This document shows positions 1 to 8,640 of a stretch of 64,000 bases of DNA, piece by piece; positions within the stretch are counted from its first letter, which is position 1; each line of letters starts with the position of its first letter. The position numbers and the translations under genes were made by a program. The notes under the pieces are model-generated. The model saw only the letters and a program-made list of their open reading frames with translations, searched no databases and was not told the origin of the DNA. This DNA comes from Iamia sp035575815 (GTDB lineage Bacteria > Actinomycetota > Acidimicrobiia > Acidimicrobiales > Iamiaceae), in assembly GCF_035575815.1 (NCBI RefSeq), contig NZ_DATLXO010000063.1, positions 55,820 to 119,819 of the forward strand, read 5' to 3'.

Positions 1-12
1 CGGTCCCGACCG

Positions 13-948
13 GTGATCCGGGCGTCGACGTCGCGACCGCGCGCCGTCGCCCTCGTCGGCACCACCGCATCGGGCAAGTCGGCCCTGGCCCTGCACCTCG
101 CCCGCACCCTCCGCGACGTGGAGCTGGTCTCGGTCGACTCGATGCAGGTGTACCGGGGGATGGACATCGGCACGGCCAAGCCCACGCAGGGCGAACGGAC
201 CGAGGTGGCCCACCACCTCCTCGACCTGGCGGAGCCCTGGGAGGACTACTCCGTCGCCCGGTTCCAGACCGACGCCCGGGCCGCTCTCGCCGAGGTGGCC
301 CACCGGGGCCGGCGGGCGGTGCTGGTCGGTGGGACCGGGCTCTACCTCCGCGCCGTGGTCGACGACCTCGACATCCCGGGCCGGTACCCCGAGGTCCGCG
401 CCGAGCTGGAGGCCGACGGCGACACCCCGGCCCTGCACTCCCGCCTCGTCGAGCTCGATCCGACCGCCGCGGCGCGGATCGAGCCCGACAACCGGCGCCG
501 CACCATCCGGGCCCTTGAGGTCAGCCTCGGCAGCGGGCGGCCCTTCTCCACCTACGGCCCCGGCCTCGAGACCCATCCACCTTCGGACATTGCCCAGGTG
601 GGCGTGCGGTTGCCCTCCGCCGTCGTGGCGCAGCGGATCGAGGAGCGGTACCACCAACAGGTGGCCGCCGGCTTCCTCGCCGAGGTTGACGCCCTGCTGT
701 CCCTCGACCGGCCCCTCAGCCGCAGCGCGGCCCAAGCTCTCGGGTACCGGGAGCTGATCGCCCACCGTCGGGGCGACACATCGCTCGACGAGGCCCTCGA
801 CGTCGCCGTGGCGCGCACCCGACGCTTCGCCCGGCGCCAGCGGTCCTGGTTCCGGCGCGACCCCCGCATCAGCTGGTTCGACGCCGAGCGCGACCCGGAC
901 GAGGTCGCGTCCGCCCTCACGGCTCGCGTCACCGCCGCACTGGGGTGA
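13..948 (+). CDS. miaA: tRNA dimethylallyltransferase MiaA
   Basis: Transfers a dimethylallyl group to A37 of tRNAs that read UNN codons, in the cytoplasm. The 311-residue protein opens with a P-loop, GTTASGKS (residues 16-23). This is followed by SVDSMQVYRGMDIGTAKP (about 40-57), the family signature that contains the catalytic Asp (D42). The length matches bacterial MiaA. The GTG at 13 puts the P-loop at the usual distance from the N-terminus, but the window begins only 12 bases upstream, so an earlier start cannot be excluded. In actinobacteria miaA, dapF and hflX commonly sit together, as they do here. A 254-base gap with no convincing gene separates it from dapF. Confidence 0.95.
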   Translation: MIRASTSRPRAVALVGTTASGKSALALHLARTLRDVELVSVDSMQVYRGMDIGTAKPTQGERTEVAHHLLDLAEPWEDYSVARFQTDARAALAEVAHRGRRAVLVGGTGLYLRAVVDDLDIPGRYPEVRAELEADGDTPALHSRLVELDPTAAARIEPDNRRRTIRALEVSLGSGRPFSTYGPGLETHPPSDIAQVGVRLPSAVVAQRIEERYHQQVAAGFLAEVDALLSLDRPLSRSAAQALGYRELIAHRRGDTSLDEALDVAVARTRRFARRQRSWFRRDPRISWFDAERDPDEVASALTARVTAALG

Positions 949-1202
949 CCGAGCCGGCCACCACGGGCTCACCGCAGTCGTCCGCCGGCACGGACCGCCA
1001 AACTGCCGCCCTGCTGGGAGCGTGCGACCCACCGTGGTGGCGGTTTCAGGAACGCGTCGCCTCCGCGCCCGGCCGGACCGGTCGGTGGATGCCCTCGGGC
1101 GCGGACTCGGGAGAAACGGTGGGGGAACGGTCCCTCGCCCTGCGAGACTGTGGCGACCACCCGCACGCGGCGCACCGGCTGCGCTCGGCGCCCCGGAGAT
1201 CC

Positions 1203-2042
1203 ATGCCTCACCGCCTCACCAAGCACCACGGCCTCGGGAACGACTTCCTCGTGCTGCTCGGCGCCGCCGCCGAGCTGGCCGGGGTCGGGGCCGACGAGGC
1301 TCGCCGCTGGTGCGACCGCCACCGCGGTGTCGGTGCCGACGGCCTGCTGCTGGGCGTCATCGACGACCCCCGGGCCGATGTCGTGATGACGCTGCACAAC
1401 GCAGACGGCAGTCGGGCCGAGATGAGCGGCAACGGCATCCGCTGTCTGGCTCAGGCCGAGGCCACCCGTCGGGGCGTCGACCGGGCCGAGCTGCGGGTCC
1501 TCACCGTCGGCGGCGAGCGGATCGTCGTCGTCGCGCCCGGTCATGACCCCGCCACCGTGCTGGTCTCGGTCGACATGGGCCCCGCCGGCCCCGGCCCCGA
1601 GCCCGATCGCGCCCTCGCCGCCGTCGACGCAGGTGCACTGTCCTCGGCGCAGCTGGCGGCGTCGCCCCGGTGCGACCTCACCGTCGACCTCGGCAACCCC
1701 CACCTGATCCTGCTCATCGACGACCCCGCGGCGGTCGTCATCACCGCCGCCGGTCCCTACTGGGAGGCGTCGTACTCGGCGGGCATGAACGTGCACGCCA
1801 TCGCCCCCACACCGGGTGAGACCGACGCCCTCACCATGGCCACCTGGGAGCGGGGGGCGGGCGCCACGGAGGCCTGCGGCACCGGCGCCACCGCCGCGGC
1901 GCACGCCGCCCACGACTGGGGCCTCGTCGGCACCGACGTTCTGGTCCACATGCCCGGCGGCGACGTCGAGGTCATCGTCGGCGAGCACATGACCCTGCGA
2001 GGCCCCTCCGTGCGCATCGCCGCGGTGGAGCTGGCCTCGTGA
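1203..2042 (+). CDS. dapF: Diaminopimelate epimerase DapF with Ser in place of the first catalytic Cys
   Basis: Converts LL- to meso-diaminopimelate for lysine and peptidoglycan synthesis. The protein has 279 residues, normal for DapF. I chose the ATG at 1203 (MPHRLTKHHGLGNDF) because the frame stays open upstream to 945 but that part lacks family sequence. The second catalytic Cys is present in EACGTG (C225). The first motif, normally M-C-G-N-G, reads EMSGNGIRC, so residue 75 is Ser (AGC at 1425-1427). In characterised DapF enzymes this Cys is one of the two acid/base residues, so activity or mechanism may differ. The stop overlaps the hflX start (GTGA), so the two genes are translationally coupled. 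Other diaminopimelate pathway genes (dapC, dapD, dapE) lie downstream. Confidence 0.9.
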   Translation: MPHRLTKHHGLGNDFLVLLGAAAELAGVGADEARRWCDRHRGVGADGLLLGVIDDPRADVVMTLHNADGSRAEMSGNGIRCLAQAEATRRGVDRAELRVLTVGGERIVVVAPGHDPATVLVSVDMGPAGPGPEPDRALAAVDAGALSSAQLAASPRCDLTVDLGNPHLILLIDDPAAVVITAAGPYWEASYSAGMNVHAIAPTPGETDALTMATWERGAGATEACGTGATAAAHAAHDWGLVGTDVLVHMPGGDVEVIVGEHMTLRGPSVRIAAVELAS

Positions 2043-3532
2043 CCCCCGACGACGGCGACGACATCGACCTCGAGCCCATCGACGACGGCGACCATGCCGA
2101 TCGCATCCACCCCGCCGACCTCCTGGCCAGCCTCGATGAGGACGACGCCGCCGACGGCGAGGACGGGCCGCTCGACCTGCGTCCGCCGGCCGACGAGAGC
2201 CACCGCGGCGCCTTCGGAGACTACGGAGGCAGCTCCAGCGGCTTCATCGAGCGCACGTTCCGGGAGAAGATCCTGCTCGTCGGCGTCACCCTGCCGCCCG
2301 CCCTCGACGACGACACCGAGGCCAGCCTCGACGAGCTGGAGCTGCTCGTCGACACCGCCGGCGCAGATGTCATGGGCCGGGTGGTGCAGCGTCGCAACCG
2401 GCCCGAGCCCGCCACCTACATCGGCAAGGGCAAGGTCGCGGAGCTGAAGGAGCTGGCCGTCGCCGTCGACTGCGACACCGTCGTCTTCGACGACGAGCTC
2501 AGCCCGTCGCAGCAGAACAACCTCGAGAAGCAGCTCGGGCGCACGGCCATCGACCGCACCGCGGTGATCCTCGACATCTTCGCCCAGAACGCCACCAGCC
2601 AGGAGGGCAAGGCCCAGGTCGAGCTGGCCATGCACCGCTACCGACTGCCCCGGTTGCGGGGCAAGGGCGGGTCGCTCTCCCAGCAGGCCGGTGGCGCCGG
2701 CGGCGGGCTCGGGGCCCGACGCGGCCCGGGTGAGACCCAGCTCGAGGTCGACCGGCGGCGGGTGCTGCGACGGGTCCACACCCTCGAGGACGCCCTGCGC
2801 GACATAACCCGCCACCGCCAGACCCAGCGCAAGGCCCGGCAGCGCAGCCGGACCGCCCACGTGGCCCTCGTCGGCTACACCAACGCCGGCAAGTCCACGC
2901 TGCTCAACCGGCTCACCGACGCCGACGTGCTGGTCGAGGACCGCCTCTTCGCCACCCTCGACGCCACCACGCGCCGCCTCGAGCTGCCCGGCGGCGAGGC
3001 CGTCTTCGCCACCGACACCGTCGGCTTCGTCCGCAAGCTGCCCCACCACCTCGTGCAGGCCTTCCGCTCCACCCTCGACGTGGCCGCCGAGGCCGACCTC
3101 CTCGTCCACGTGGTCGACGCCTCGGCCCCCGACCCCGCCCTGCAGATGGCCTCGGTCCGCGAGGTGCTCGACGAGATCGACGCCGGCGAGGTGCCCGAGC
3201 TGCTCTGCTTCAACAAGCGCGACCTCACCGAGGAGGCCAAGCGCCTCGTCGACCGCCACTCGGGCTCGGTCGCCGTCTCGGGCGTCACCGGTGAGGGCAT
3301 CGACGAGCTCCTCGAGGCCATCGGCGACCGCCTCCGGGCCATGACCGACACCGTTGCGCTGCTCGTCCCCTTCGCCCGCGGCGATGTGCTGGCCGAGATC
3401 CACCGGGAGGGCGCGGTGGTCTCCGAGGAGGCCGGCGACGACGGCATGCACGTCACCGCCCGCCTCGACGACGTGGGCCGGGCCCGGCTGGCGGAGTTCG
3501 TCGTCGAGGGTCCGGCGCCGACCCGCCACTAG
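2039..3532 (+). CDS. hflX: Ribosome-associated GTPase HflX
   Basis: A 497-residue GTPase that in other bacteria binds and splits stalled or stressed 70S ribosomes. After an acidic N-terminal extension of about 70 residues comes the HflX N-terminal domain (about 75-270), which contains the glycine-rich GKGGSLSQQAGGAGGGLGAR stretch. The G domain follows, with the G1 loop GYTNAGKST near residue 280, DTVGF as G3 and NKRD as G4. The GTG start overlaps the dapF stop by four bases. The acidic leader, rich in Asp and Glu, is longer than in E. coli HflX but is common in actinobacterial homologues. Confidence 0.93.
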   Translation: MTPDDGDDIDLEPIDDGDHADRIHPADLLASLDEDDAADGEDGPLDLRPPADESHRGAFGDYGGSSSGFIERTFREKILLVGVTLPPALDDDTEASLDELELLVDTAGADVMGRVVQRRNRPEPATYIGKGKVAELKELAVAVDCDTVVFDDELSPSQQNNLEKQLGRTAIDRTAVILDIFAQNATSQEGKAQVELAMHRYRLPRLRGKGGSLSQQAGGAGGGLGARRGPGETQLEVDRRRVLRRVHTLEDALRDITRHRQTQRKARQRSRTAHVALVGYTNAGKSTLLNRLTDADVLVEDRLFATLDATTRRLELPGGEAVFATDTVGFVRKLPHHLVQAFRSTLDVAAEADLLVHVVDASAPDPALQMASVREVLDEIDAGEVPELLCFNKRDLTEEAKRLVDRHSGSVAVSGVTGEGIDELLEAIGDRLRAMTDTVALLVPFARGDVLAEIHREGAVVSEEAGDDGMHVTARLDDVGRARLAEFVVEGPAPTRH

Positions 3533-3549
3533 CCTCACCGCCGACCGAC

Positions 3550-4482
3550 ATGGACGCCTCCGTTCTCCTCCACCTCACCTCGCACCGTCCGCTCTCGCGG
3601 CGGGCGATCGGCGAGCTCACGACCGTCTCTCCCGGTGAGGTGCTGGCCATGGCCACCGTCGCCGAGGTGCTCGAGACGGTCGAGAACACGCCCGGTTGCG
3701 TCGGTCTGCTGCCGGTCGAGGACTCCTTCGAGGGCGAGAACACCGCCGTGCTCGACCGCCTCGTGTTCGGGACCTCGCGCGTGTTCGTCAGCGAGGAGGT
3801 CGTCGTCGGCGAGACCCTCGACGCCTTTCGCGTGCGCACCGACGCCCCCGCCGAGGGCCGTACCGCCATCTCGGACCCTCGTGCCATCGAGCACTGCCAC
3901 CGCTTCATCCGGGAGAACGGCCTCGCCACCCGCTTCGTGGGCTCGACGGTCGAGGCGTGTCGCACCGCGGCCGAGAGCGGCGACGTGTCGTTGGTCGTGC
4001 TCGCGCCGCGCGAGGTGGCCGAGGCCCACGGGCTGGTGCCCGTGGCCGCGGCGGTCGACGACATGCCCGAGGCCCGGACCCGCTTCTTCTTGGTCGGCCA
4101 GGCGGTGGCGGCCCCCACCGGCAACGACAAGACCACCCTCGTGCTGACCCAGCCGGGCGACCGGTCCGGCAACCTCGAGCGCTTCCTCGAGGCCTTCGCC
4201 GAGCACGAGGTCAACCTGGTCAGCCTGCACAGCCGGCCGCTGCGCTCGTCGGCCAACTACTGCTTCCTCGTCACCGGCGAGGCCCACCTGGCCGAGCCCC
4301 GCATGGCCGCCGCCATTCAGGCCCTGTGGGCGGCCGGGGCCCAGATCAAGGTCGTCGGCTCCTACCCGCACTGGGAGGGCTCGCAGGTGGTCGCGCCGTT
4401 CGTCGAGCCCCCGGCGTCGGTCGGCCGCCAGTCCAGCGCCGCCGAGCGGGGCCGCCTGCTCGGCTCGCCCGCCACCTCCTGA
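3550..4482 (+). CDS. Divergent prephenate dehydratase paralogue with ACT domain
   Basis: A 310-residue protein with the prephenate dehydratase plus ACT layout, directly upstream of a second, canonical copy. The catalytic TRF motif survives (EARTRFFLVG, about 178-187), as does the ACT domain (about 200-275, NLVSLHSRPLR). Three other conserved motifs have changed. The N-terminal GPEGTF is replaced by HLTSHRPLS, PVENS by PVEDS, and SHP-x5-QC by SDPRAIEHC. The product may therefore be inactive, altered in specificity, or a regulatory partner of the downstream enzyme. It starts at ATG 3550, 17 bases after hflX. Function is inferred from fold only. A real dehydratase remains possible because the TRF threonine is kept. 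Confidence 0.8.
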   Translation: MDASVLLHLTSHRPLSRRAIGELTTVSPGEVLAMATVAEVLETVENTPGCVGLLPVEDSFEGENTAVLDRLVFGTSRVFVSEEVVVGETLDAFRVRTDAPAEGRTAISDPRAIEHCHRFIRENGLATRFVGSTVEACRTAAESGDVSLVVLAPREVAEAHGLVPVAAAVDDMPEARTRFFLVGQAVAAPTGNDKTTLVLTQPGDRSGNLERFLEAFAEHEVNLVSLHSRPLRSSANYCFLVTGEAHLAEPRMAAAIQALWAAGAQIKVVGSYPHWEGSQVVAPFVEPPASVGRQSSAAERGRLLGSPATS

Positions 4483-4493
4483 GCGCCGGGCCC

Positions 4494-5327
4494 GTGGCCA
4501 CCGTTCGGTACCTCGGACCCGAGGGGACCTTCGCCCACGCCGGTACCGACCGGCTGCGCACCATCCCTCCCGGCGCCCACCTGGAACCCCGGCCGACGGT
4601 GCAGGAGATCGTCCACGACGTCGAGGCCGGGCGCTGCGACATGGGCCTGGTGCCGGTCGAGAACTCGGTCGAGGGCGGTGTCACCGGGACCGTCGACGTG
4701 ATCGTGTTCGAGACCGCCGGCGTGGTCCTCCGCGAGGAGGTGGTGGTGCCCGTCACCTTCTCGGCGTTGCGGCGCCCGGGTGACGCCACGGACCCGACCG
4801 CCGTGCTCAGCCACCCGGTCGGCCTGGCCCAGTGCACGCGCTGGTGGGGGAGCCGAGGCCTCGAGTGCCGCCCCACCTCCTCGACCAGCGAGGCTTGCCG
4901 GCTGGTGGCCGCCTCGGCCGAACCCGGACTGGTCGCCATCGCCTCGGCCAAGGCTGGAGCCATCGCCGGGCTCGTCGCAGTCGAGGTCGGCGTCGAGGAC
5001 CACCACGGCGCTCAGACCCGCTTCGCCCTCGTGGCCCGAGAGGAGGTCGGCCCGACGGGTGACGACAAGACCACCGTCGTGGTCACGCCGCCGTCGGAGG
5101 TCCCCGGGATCCTGCTGCGGGTGCTCGAGCCCATCTCCCACCGGGGCCTCAACCTCTCGAACATCCTCAGCCGGCCGCTGCGCCAGGGCCTCGGGGTGTA
5201 CTGCTTCGTGCTCACTGTCGACCGCCACGCCTCGGACCCGGCGGTGGAGGCCGCCCTGGCCGACCTCGCCGCGCTGGGCTGTGAGGTCAAGCGCCTGGGC
5301 TCCTACCCGGCGTGGCGGGACGGGTGA
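4494..5327 (+). CDS. pheA: Prephenate dehydratase PheA
   Basis: Converts prephenate to phenylpyruvate in phenylalanine synthesis. All family motifs are present: YLGPEGTF at the N-terminus, PVENSVEGG, SHPVGLAQC, the catalytic AQTRF, and a C-terminal ACT domain with NLSNILSRPLR for phenylalanine feedback. The GTG at 4494 places GPEGTF a few residues from the N-terminus, as in the family, and gives 277 residues. The frame is open further upstream, but only as a shadow of the preceding gene. Only 11 bases separate it from the upstream paralogue, and it overlaps tyrA by GTGA, so all three are probably cotranscribed. Confidence 0.92.
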   Translation: MATVRYLGPEGTFAHAGTDRLRTIPPGAHLEPRPTVQEIVHDVEAGRCDMGLVPVENSVEGGVTGTVDVIVFETAGVVLREEVVVPVTFSALRRPGDATDPTAVLSHPVGLAQCTRWWGSRGLECRPTSSTSEACRLVAASAEPGLVAIASAKAGAIAGLVAVEVGVEDHHGAQTRFALVAREEVGPTGDDKTTVVVTPPSEVPGILLRVLEPISHRGLNLSNILSRPLRQGLGVYCFVLTVDRHASDPAVEAALADLAALGCEVKRLGSYPAWRDG

Positions 5328-6352
5328 CCGCCCCGGTGCCGGCATCGACCGGACTCACCGTCGGCGTCGTCGGCCTGGGCCTGATCGGTGGATCCCTCGC
5401 CCGGGCGCTGGTCGCCCGGGGCGGTTCGGTCGTGGCCACCACCCGCGCCGGGGCGGCCCGGGCCGGAGCCGCGGCCGCGGGTGTCACCGTGGTCGACGAC
5501 GTCGCCGCCGTGGTCGCGGCAGCCGACGTGGTGGTGCTGGCCGTACCGCTCTCGGCCCTCGACTCGGCGCTCGACGCCGTCGCCGCCGCGGGGCACCAGG
5601 GTGCCGTCGGTCCCACCATCACCGACGTGGGTTCGGTCAAGGGCCCGGTCACAGCCCGGGCTGGGCAGATCCTGGCCGACGCCTCCCGGTTCGTGCCCGG
5701 CCACCCGATGGCCGGCACCGAGCACGCCGGCTGGGACGCAGCAGACCCAGGCCTGTTCGTGGGCCGGCGCTGGGCCCTGGCCCTCGACCCGCCGGTCGCC
5801 CTCGACCGGTGGGCGGCGGTGGCTAGCGTGGCCGTCTCGGTCGGGGCGGAGGTCGTCCCGGTGGCCGCCCGCGAGCACGACGAGGCCGTGGCTCTCGTGA
5901 GCCACCTGCCCTACGTGCTGGCCGCCGTGGCCGCCGGGATGCTCGATGACGACGCCGAGGCCGGCCTGGCCAGGTCCCTGGCCGCGGGGTCGTTCGGCGA
6001 TCTGACCCGAGTGGCCGGGGGGCACCCGACGCTCGGCGCCGACATGGCGACGGCCAACGCTCCTGCGGTCGCCGGTCGAGTGGGCGACATGGCCGGCCGA
6101 CTGGCGACGCTGCGCGAGCACCTCGCCGGCGGCGACGACGAGCGGGTCGCCGCCGTGTTCCGCGCCGGCCAGGGCGGGCGCGCCGCCCTGGTGGAGTCGG
6201 CGTCGAGCGGCGCGGTAGCCCGTGTCACCCTCGATCGCGGTGGCCTGTTGGCGCTCGGTCGCCGAGGCGGTCACGTCACCGGTGTCGTCCCGCCCGCGGC
6301 CGGGGCGGCGGTCCTGGTGGTCGACGTCGTCGATCCCGGGGCGGCGCCGTGA
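5324..6352 (+). CDS. tyrA: Prephenate dehydrogenase TyrA
   Basis: NAD(P)-dependent oxidative decarboxylation of prephenate to 4-hydroxyphenylpyruvate in tyrosine synthesis. The 342-residue protein begins with the Rossmann loop GLGLIGGSLA (about 17-26). It continues with TDVGSVKGPV and the family's PGHPMAGTEHAGW motif (about 124-136). I chose GTG 5324 over an in-frame GTG at 5312 because it overlaps the pheA stop by exactly GTGA, the coupling pattern used repeatedly in this window. With the two dehydratase genes it forms a small aromatic amino acid operon. No separate C-terminal ACT domain is evident. Confidence 0.9.
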   Translation: MTAPVPASTGLTVGVVGLGLIGGSLARALVARGGSVVATTRAGAARAGAAAAGVTVVDDVAAVVAAADVVVLAVPLSALDSALDAVAAAGHQGAVGPTITDVGSVKGPVTARAGQILADASRFVPGHPMAGTEHAGWDAADPGLFVGRRWALALDPPVALDRWAAVASVAVSVGAEVVPVAAREHDEAVALVSHLPYVLAAVAAGMLDDDAEAGLARSLAAGSFGDLTRVAGGHPTLGADMATANAPAVAGRVGDMAGRLATLREHLAGGDDERVAAVFRAGQGGRAALVESASSGAVARVTLDRGGLLALGRRGGHVTGVVPPAAGAAVLVVDVVDPGAAP

Positions 6353-6365
6353 CCCGCTCTTCTCC

Positions 6366-6431
6366 GGTGGTCCGGGAGCGATTCGCTGTCGATTCGTCGG
6401 TGGTCCGGGAGCGATTCGCTGTCGATTCGTC
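6366..6431. repeat. Perfect tandem duplication, 2 x 33 bp, between tyrA and dapC
   Basis: Copy 1 is 6366-6398 and copy 2 is 6399-6431, identical at all 33 positions and directly abutting. Each begins GGTGGTCCGGGAGCGATTCG. The repeat ends 15 bases before the dapC start, so it lies in the probable 5' untranslated region. The unit contains the near-palindrome GCGATTCGC. Confidence 0.95.
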
Positions 6432-6446
6432 GTCCGAGGGGCGCCG

Positions 6447-7562
6447 GTGACGCTCGCGGGGTTCGAGCCGCCGCCGCTGGTGTGGGAGACGCTCGGCGCC
6501 GTGCGGGTCGCGGCCGAGCGGTTCCCCGGCGGGGTCATCGACCTCACCGTCGGCACCCCGGTCGATGACCCGCCGGCCTTCGTGGCCGACATCCTCGGAC
6601 GCTCCGAGGCCAGCCGGGGCTACCCGCCGTCGATCGGCACCCCGGCCTTCCGCGAGGCGGCGGCGAGCTGGGTCGAGCGGCGCTTCGGCGTCGAGGTGGG
6701 CCCCGAACAGGTCGCCGCGACCATTGGCTCGAAGGAGCTCGTCGCCGGTCTGCCCCAGTGGCTGCGCCTGCGCACCCCTGACCGCGACACCGTCCTGCAC
6801 CCCGGCGTCGCGTACCCGACCTACGCCATGGGCGCCCGGTTGGCGGGATGTCGGGCCGTCTCGGTGCCGCCCACCGCCACCGGTGGCCTCGACCTCGATG
6901 CCATCGATCCCGCCGATGCCGCTCGGGCCTTGTGCCTCTGGGCGAACAGCCCGTCCAACCCCACCGGGGCCCTCGACGACCTCGACGCGGTGGCGGCCTG
7001 GGGCCGGTCCCACGGTGTGCCCGTCGCCTCCGACGAGTGCTACGCCGAGCTCACCTGGGGCGGCCCGCCCCGCACGGTGCTCGGCACCGGGACCGAGGGG
7101 GTGCTGGCGGTGCACTCGCTCTCGAAGCGCTCGAACCTGGCCGGCCTGCGGGTGGGCTTCTACGCCGGTGATCGCGACCTGGTGGCCTACCTCGGCCAGC
7201 TGCGCAAGCACGCCGGGTTCATGGTGCCCGGGCCGGTGCAGGAGGTTGCGGTGGCCGCCCTCGCCGACGACGATCACGCCGAGGCCCAGCGCGCCATCTA
7301 CCGGCGCCGCATCGACGCCGTGGTCGGGGCCCTCGACGCCGCCGGGCTCGACGTCGCCGGCCCCGGAGGCGCCTTCTACCTCTGGGTCACGGCACCGTCG
7401 GGCGACGGGATCGACCTCGCCCGTGACCTGGCCGAGCGGGCCGGGGTGCTCGTCACTCCCGGCTCGGCCTACGGGCCTCACGGGGTCGACCACGTGCGCC
7501 TCGCCCTGGTGGTGCCCGACGCCCGCATCACCGAGCTGGTCGAGCGCCTCGGCGCCCTCTGA
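6447..7562 (+). CDS. dapC: Succinyldiaminopimelate transaminase DapC
   Basis: A PLP-dependent class I/II aminotransferase of 371 residues, most like the actinobacterial DapC group that makes N-succinyl-LL-diaminopimelate. The N-terminus FEPPPLVWETLGAV followed by DLTVGTPVDDPP is typical of that group. The PLP-binding lysine is K227 in HSLSKRSNLAGLRVGF. ANSPSNPTG and SDECYAEL are also conserved. GTG 6447 is the first start that matches the family. The frame is open back to 6222, but only antisense or shadow sequence is encoded there. dapD, dapE and dapF in the same window support assignment to the succinylase lysine pathway. Confidence 0.88.
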   Translation: MTLAGFEPPPLVWETLGAVRVAAERFPGGVIDLTVGTPVDDPPAFVADILGRSEASRGYPPSIGTPAFREAAASWVERRFGVEVGPEQVAATIGSKELVAGLPQWLRLRTPDRDTVLHPGVAYPTYAMGARLAGCRAVSVPPTATGGLDLDAIDPADAARALCLWANSPSNPTGALDDLDAVAAWGRSHGVPVASDECYAELTWGGPPRTVLGTGTEGVLAVHSLSKRSNLAGLRVGFYAGDRDLVAYLGQLRKHAGFMVPGPVQEVAVAALADDDHAEAQRAIYRRRIDAVVGALDAAGLDVAGPGGAFYLWVTAPSGDGIDLARDLAERAGVLVTPGSAYGPHGVDHVRLALVVPDARITELVERLGAL

Positions 7563-7587
7563 GCCTCGGCCGACCACGACACGGCGG

Positions 7588-7609
7588 GACCCGACCAAGG
7601 GTTCGGGTC
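7588..7609 (+). terminator. Probable terminator after dapC
   Basis: Inverted repeat GACCCGA (7588-7594) / TCGGGTC (7603-7609) with an 8-base loop, starting 25 bases after the dapC stop. A second palindrome, GGGGTCCGGACCCC (7618-7631), follows. No U tract is present, as is common in actinobacteria. Confidence 0.45.
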
Positions 7610-7679
7610 GCCAAAGGGGGGTCCGGACCCCGGGGCGCCCGTGGCGACGAGGGCCTCGCCGACGGTGCATGATGGGCCG

Positions 7680-8552
7680 GTGAGCACGGTCCCCCAGAAG
7701 CCCAAGCCCAGCGGCCTCGCCTACCTGATGCCCCTTGCCGTGTGGATCATCTTCTCGATCGTGGCCGTGGTCCTCGGCGTCCGGGGCTTCGCTCAGTACC
7801 AGGACACCATCGACGACTTCGCCCGCGTCGACTCGGGAACGACCGCCACGGTCGACCTCTCCTCATCGGGCGGCTACCGGGTTTTCCTCGAGCGCCCCGG
7901 CGTCGACGATGAGTCCTTGCGCCCGTCCTCGACGGTCACGGTCACCGACCCCGACGGGCAGCCCGTCACCGTCGAGCCCTACGACATCACCACCGACCTG
8001 AGCTACTCGTCGGGCAGCCGCGCCGGTGTGGCGGTGCAGACCTTCAACGTCTCGGAGCCCGGAGAGCACGAGATCGCCGCATCGGCCGGCGACGGCGTGG
8101 AGGGCACCCGCTTTGCCATCGGCCAGGCCAACCCCATCACCGAGGGGGCCAAGGGGGCCCTCTACCTCTTCGGCATCGGCACCGTGGGCTTCCTCATCGC
8201 CCTCATCATCGCCATCGTCATCGCCGTGAAGCGGGGCCGGTCGAAGAAGCAGATCCGCCAGGCCACGCTGGCCAGCGGCGGCTACGGCGGTCCTGGCTAC
8301 GGCGCCCCCCAGCCCGGGTACGGAGCTCCGCAGGGTCATGGCGCTCCGCAGCCTGGCTACGGCGCGCCCCAGCCCGGGTACGGAGCTCCGCAGGGCTATG
8401 GCGCTCCGCAGCCCGGGTACGGCGGGCCGCAGCCCGGGTACGGGGCTCCGCAGGACTACCCGCCGGCCCGGGGCCCCGAAGGCTCGGCCCCGCCGGCCGG
8501 CACGCCGCCCCCACCCCCGCCGGGCTGGTCGCCGCCGCCCCCGCCGAGCTGA
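7680..8552 (+). CDS. Two-pass membrane protein with a Gly/Tyr/Pro-rich repeat tail
   Basis: Not recognised as a named family. The 290-residue protein has a first membrane segment at about 15-36 (MPLAVWIIFSIVAVVLGV). An extracytoplasmic domain of about 120 residues, predicted to be beta-rich, follows. A second segment at about 160-185 comes next, then a basic stretch (VKRGRSKKQ) and a low-complexity tail of repeated PGYGAPQ units ending in polyproline. GTG 7680 is preferred over 7641 because it places the first membrane helix near the N-terminus. The next gene has the same layout with different sequence, so the two look like ancient paralogues. Pro/Gly/Tyr tails of this kind occur on many actinobacterial membrane proteins, and their role is unclear. 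The surrounding dap genes hint at a cell envelope role but do not show one. Confidence 0.8.
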   Translation: MSTVPQKPKPSGLAYLMPLAVWIIFSIVAVVLGVRGFAQYQDTIDDFARVDSGTTATVDLSSSGGYRVFLERPGVDDESLRPSSTVTVTDPDGQPVTVEPYDITTDLSYSSGSRAGVAVQTFNVSEPGEHEIAASAGDGVEGTRFAIGQANPITEGAKGALYLFGIGTVGFLIALIIAIVIAVKRGRSKKQIRQATLASGGYGGPGYGAPQPGYGAPQGHGAPQPGYGAPQPGYGAPQGYGAPQPGYGGPQPGYGAPQDYPPARGPEGSAPPAGTPPPPPPGWSPPPPPS

Positions 8553-8640
8553 GCGCGTCTGCGATGACCCCGACCTGGCGCGGTCGCACCGACCGGACCC
8601 CCGGTGGGCAGGCCGATCTCTGCCCCTGTTCCCTCGCTGA

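Noticed and set aside
1757..3538. 593-codon minus-strand open frame opposite hflX
   Set aside because: It is a mirror of the hflX codon bias in high-GC DNA, Gly/Val/Glu-rich, without any motif. hflX on the other strand is fully supported.
8281..8470. Regular repeats in the GYG tail, considered as a CRISPR array
   Set aside because: The repeats are in-frame coding units without constant-length unique spacers. The same holds for the TTEAPTT repeats at 54,610-54,800.
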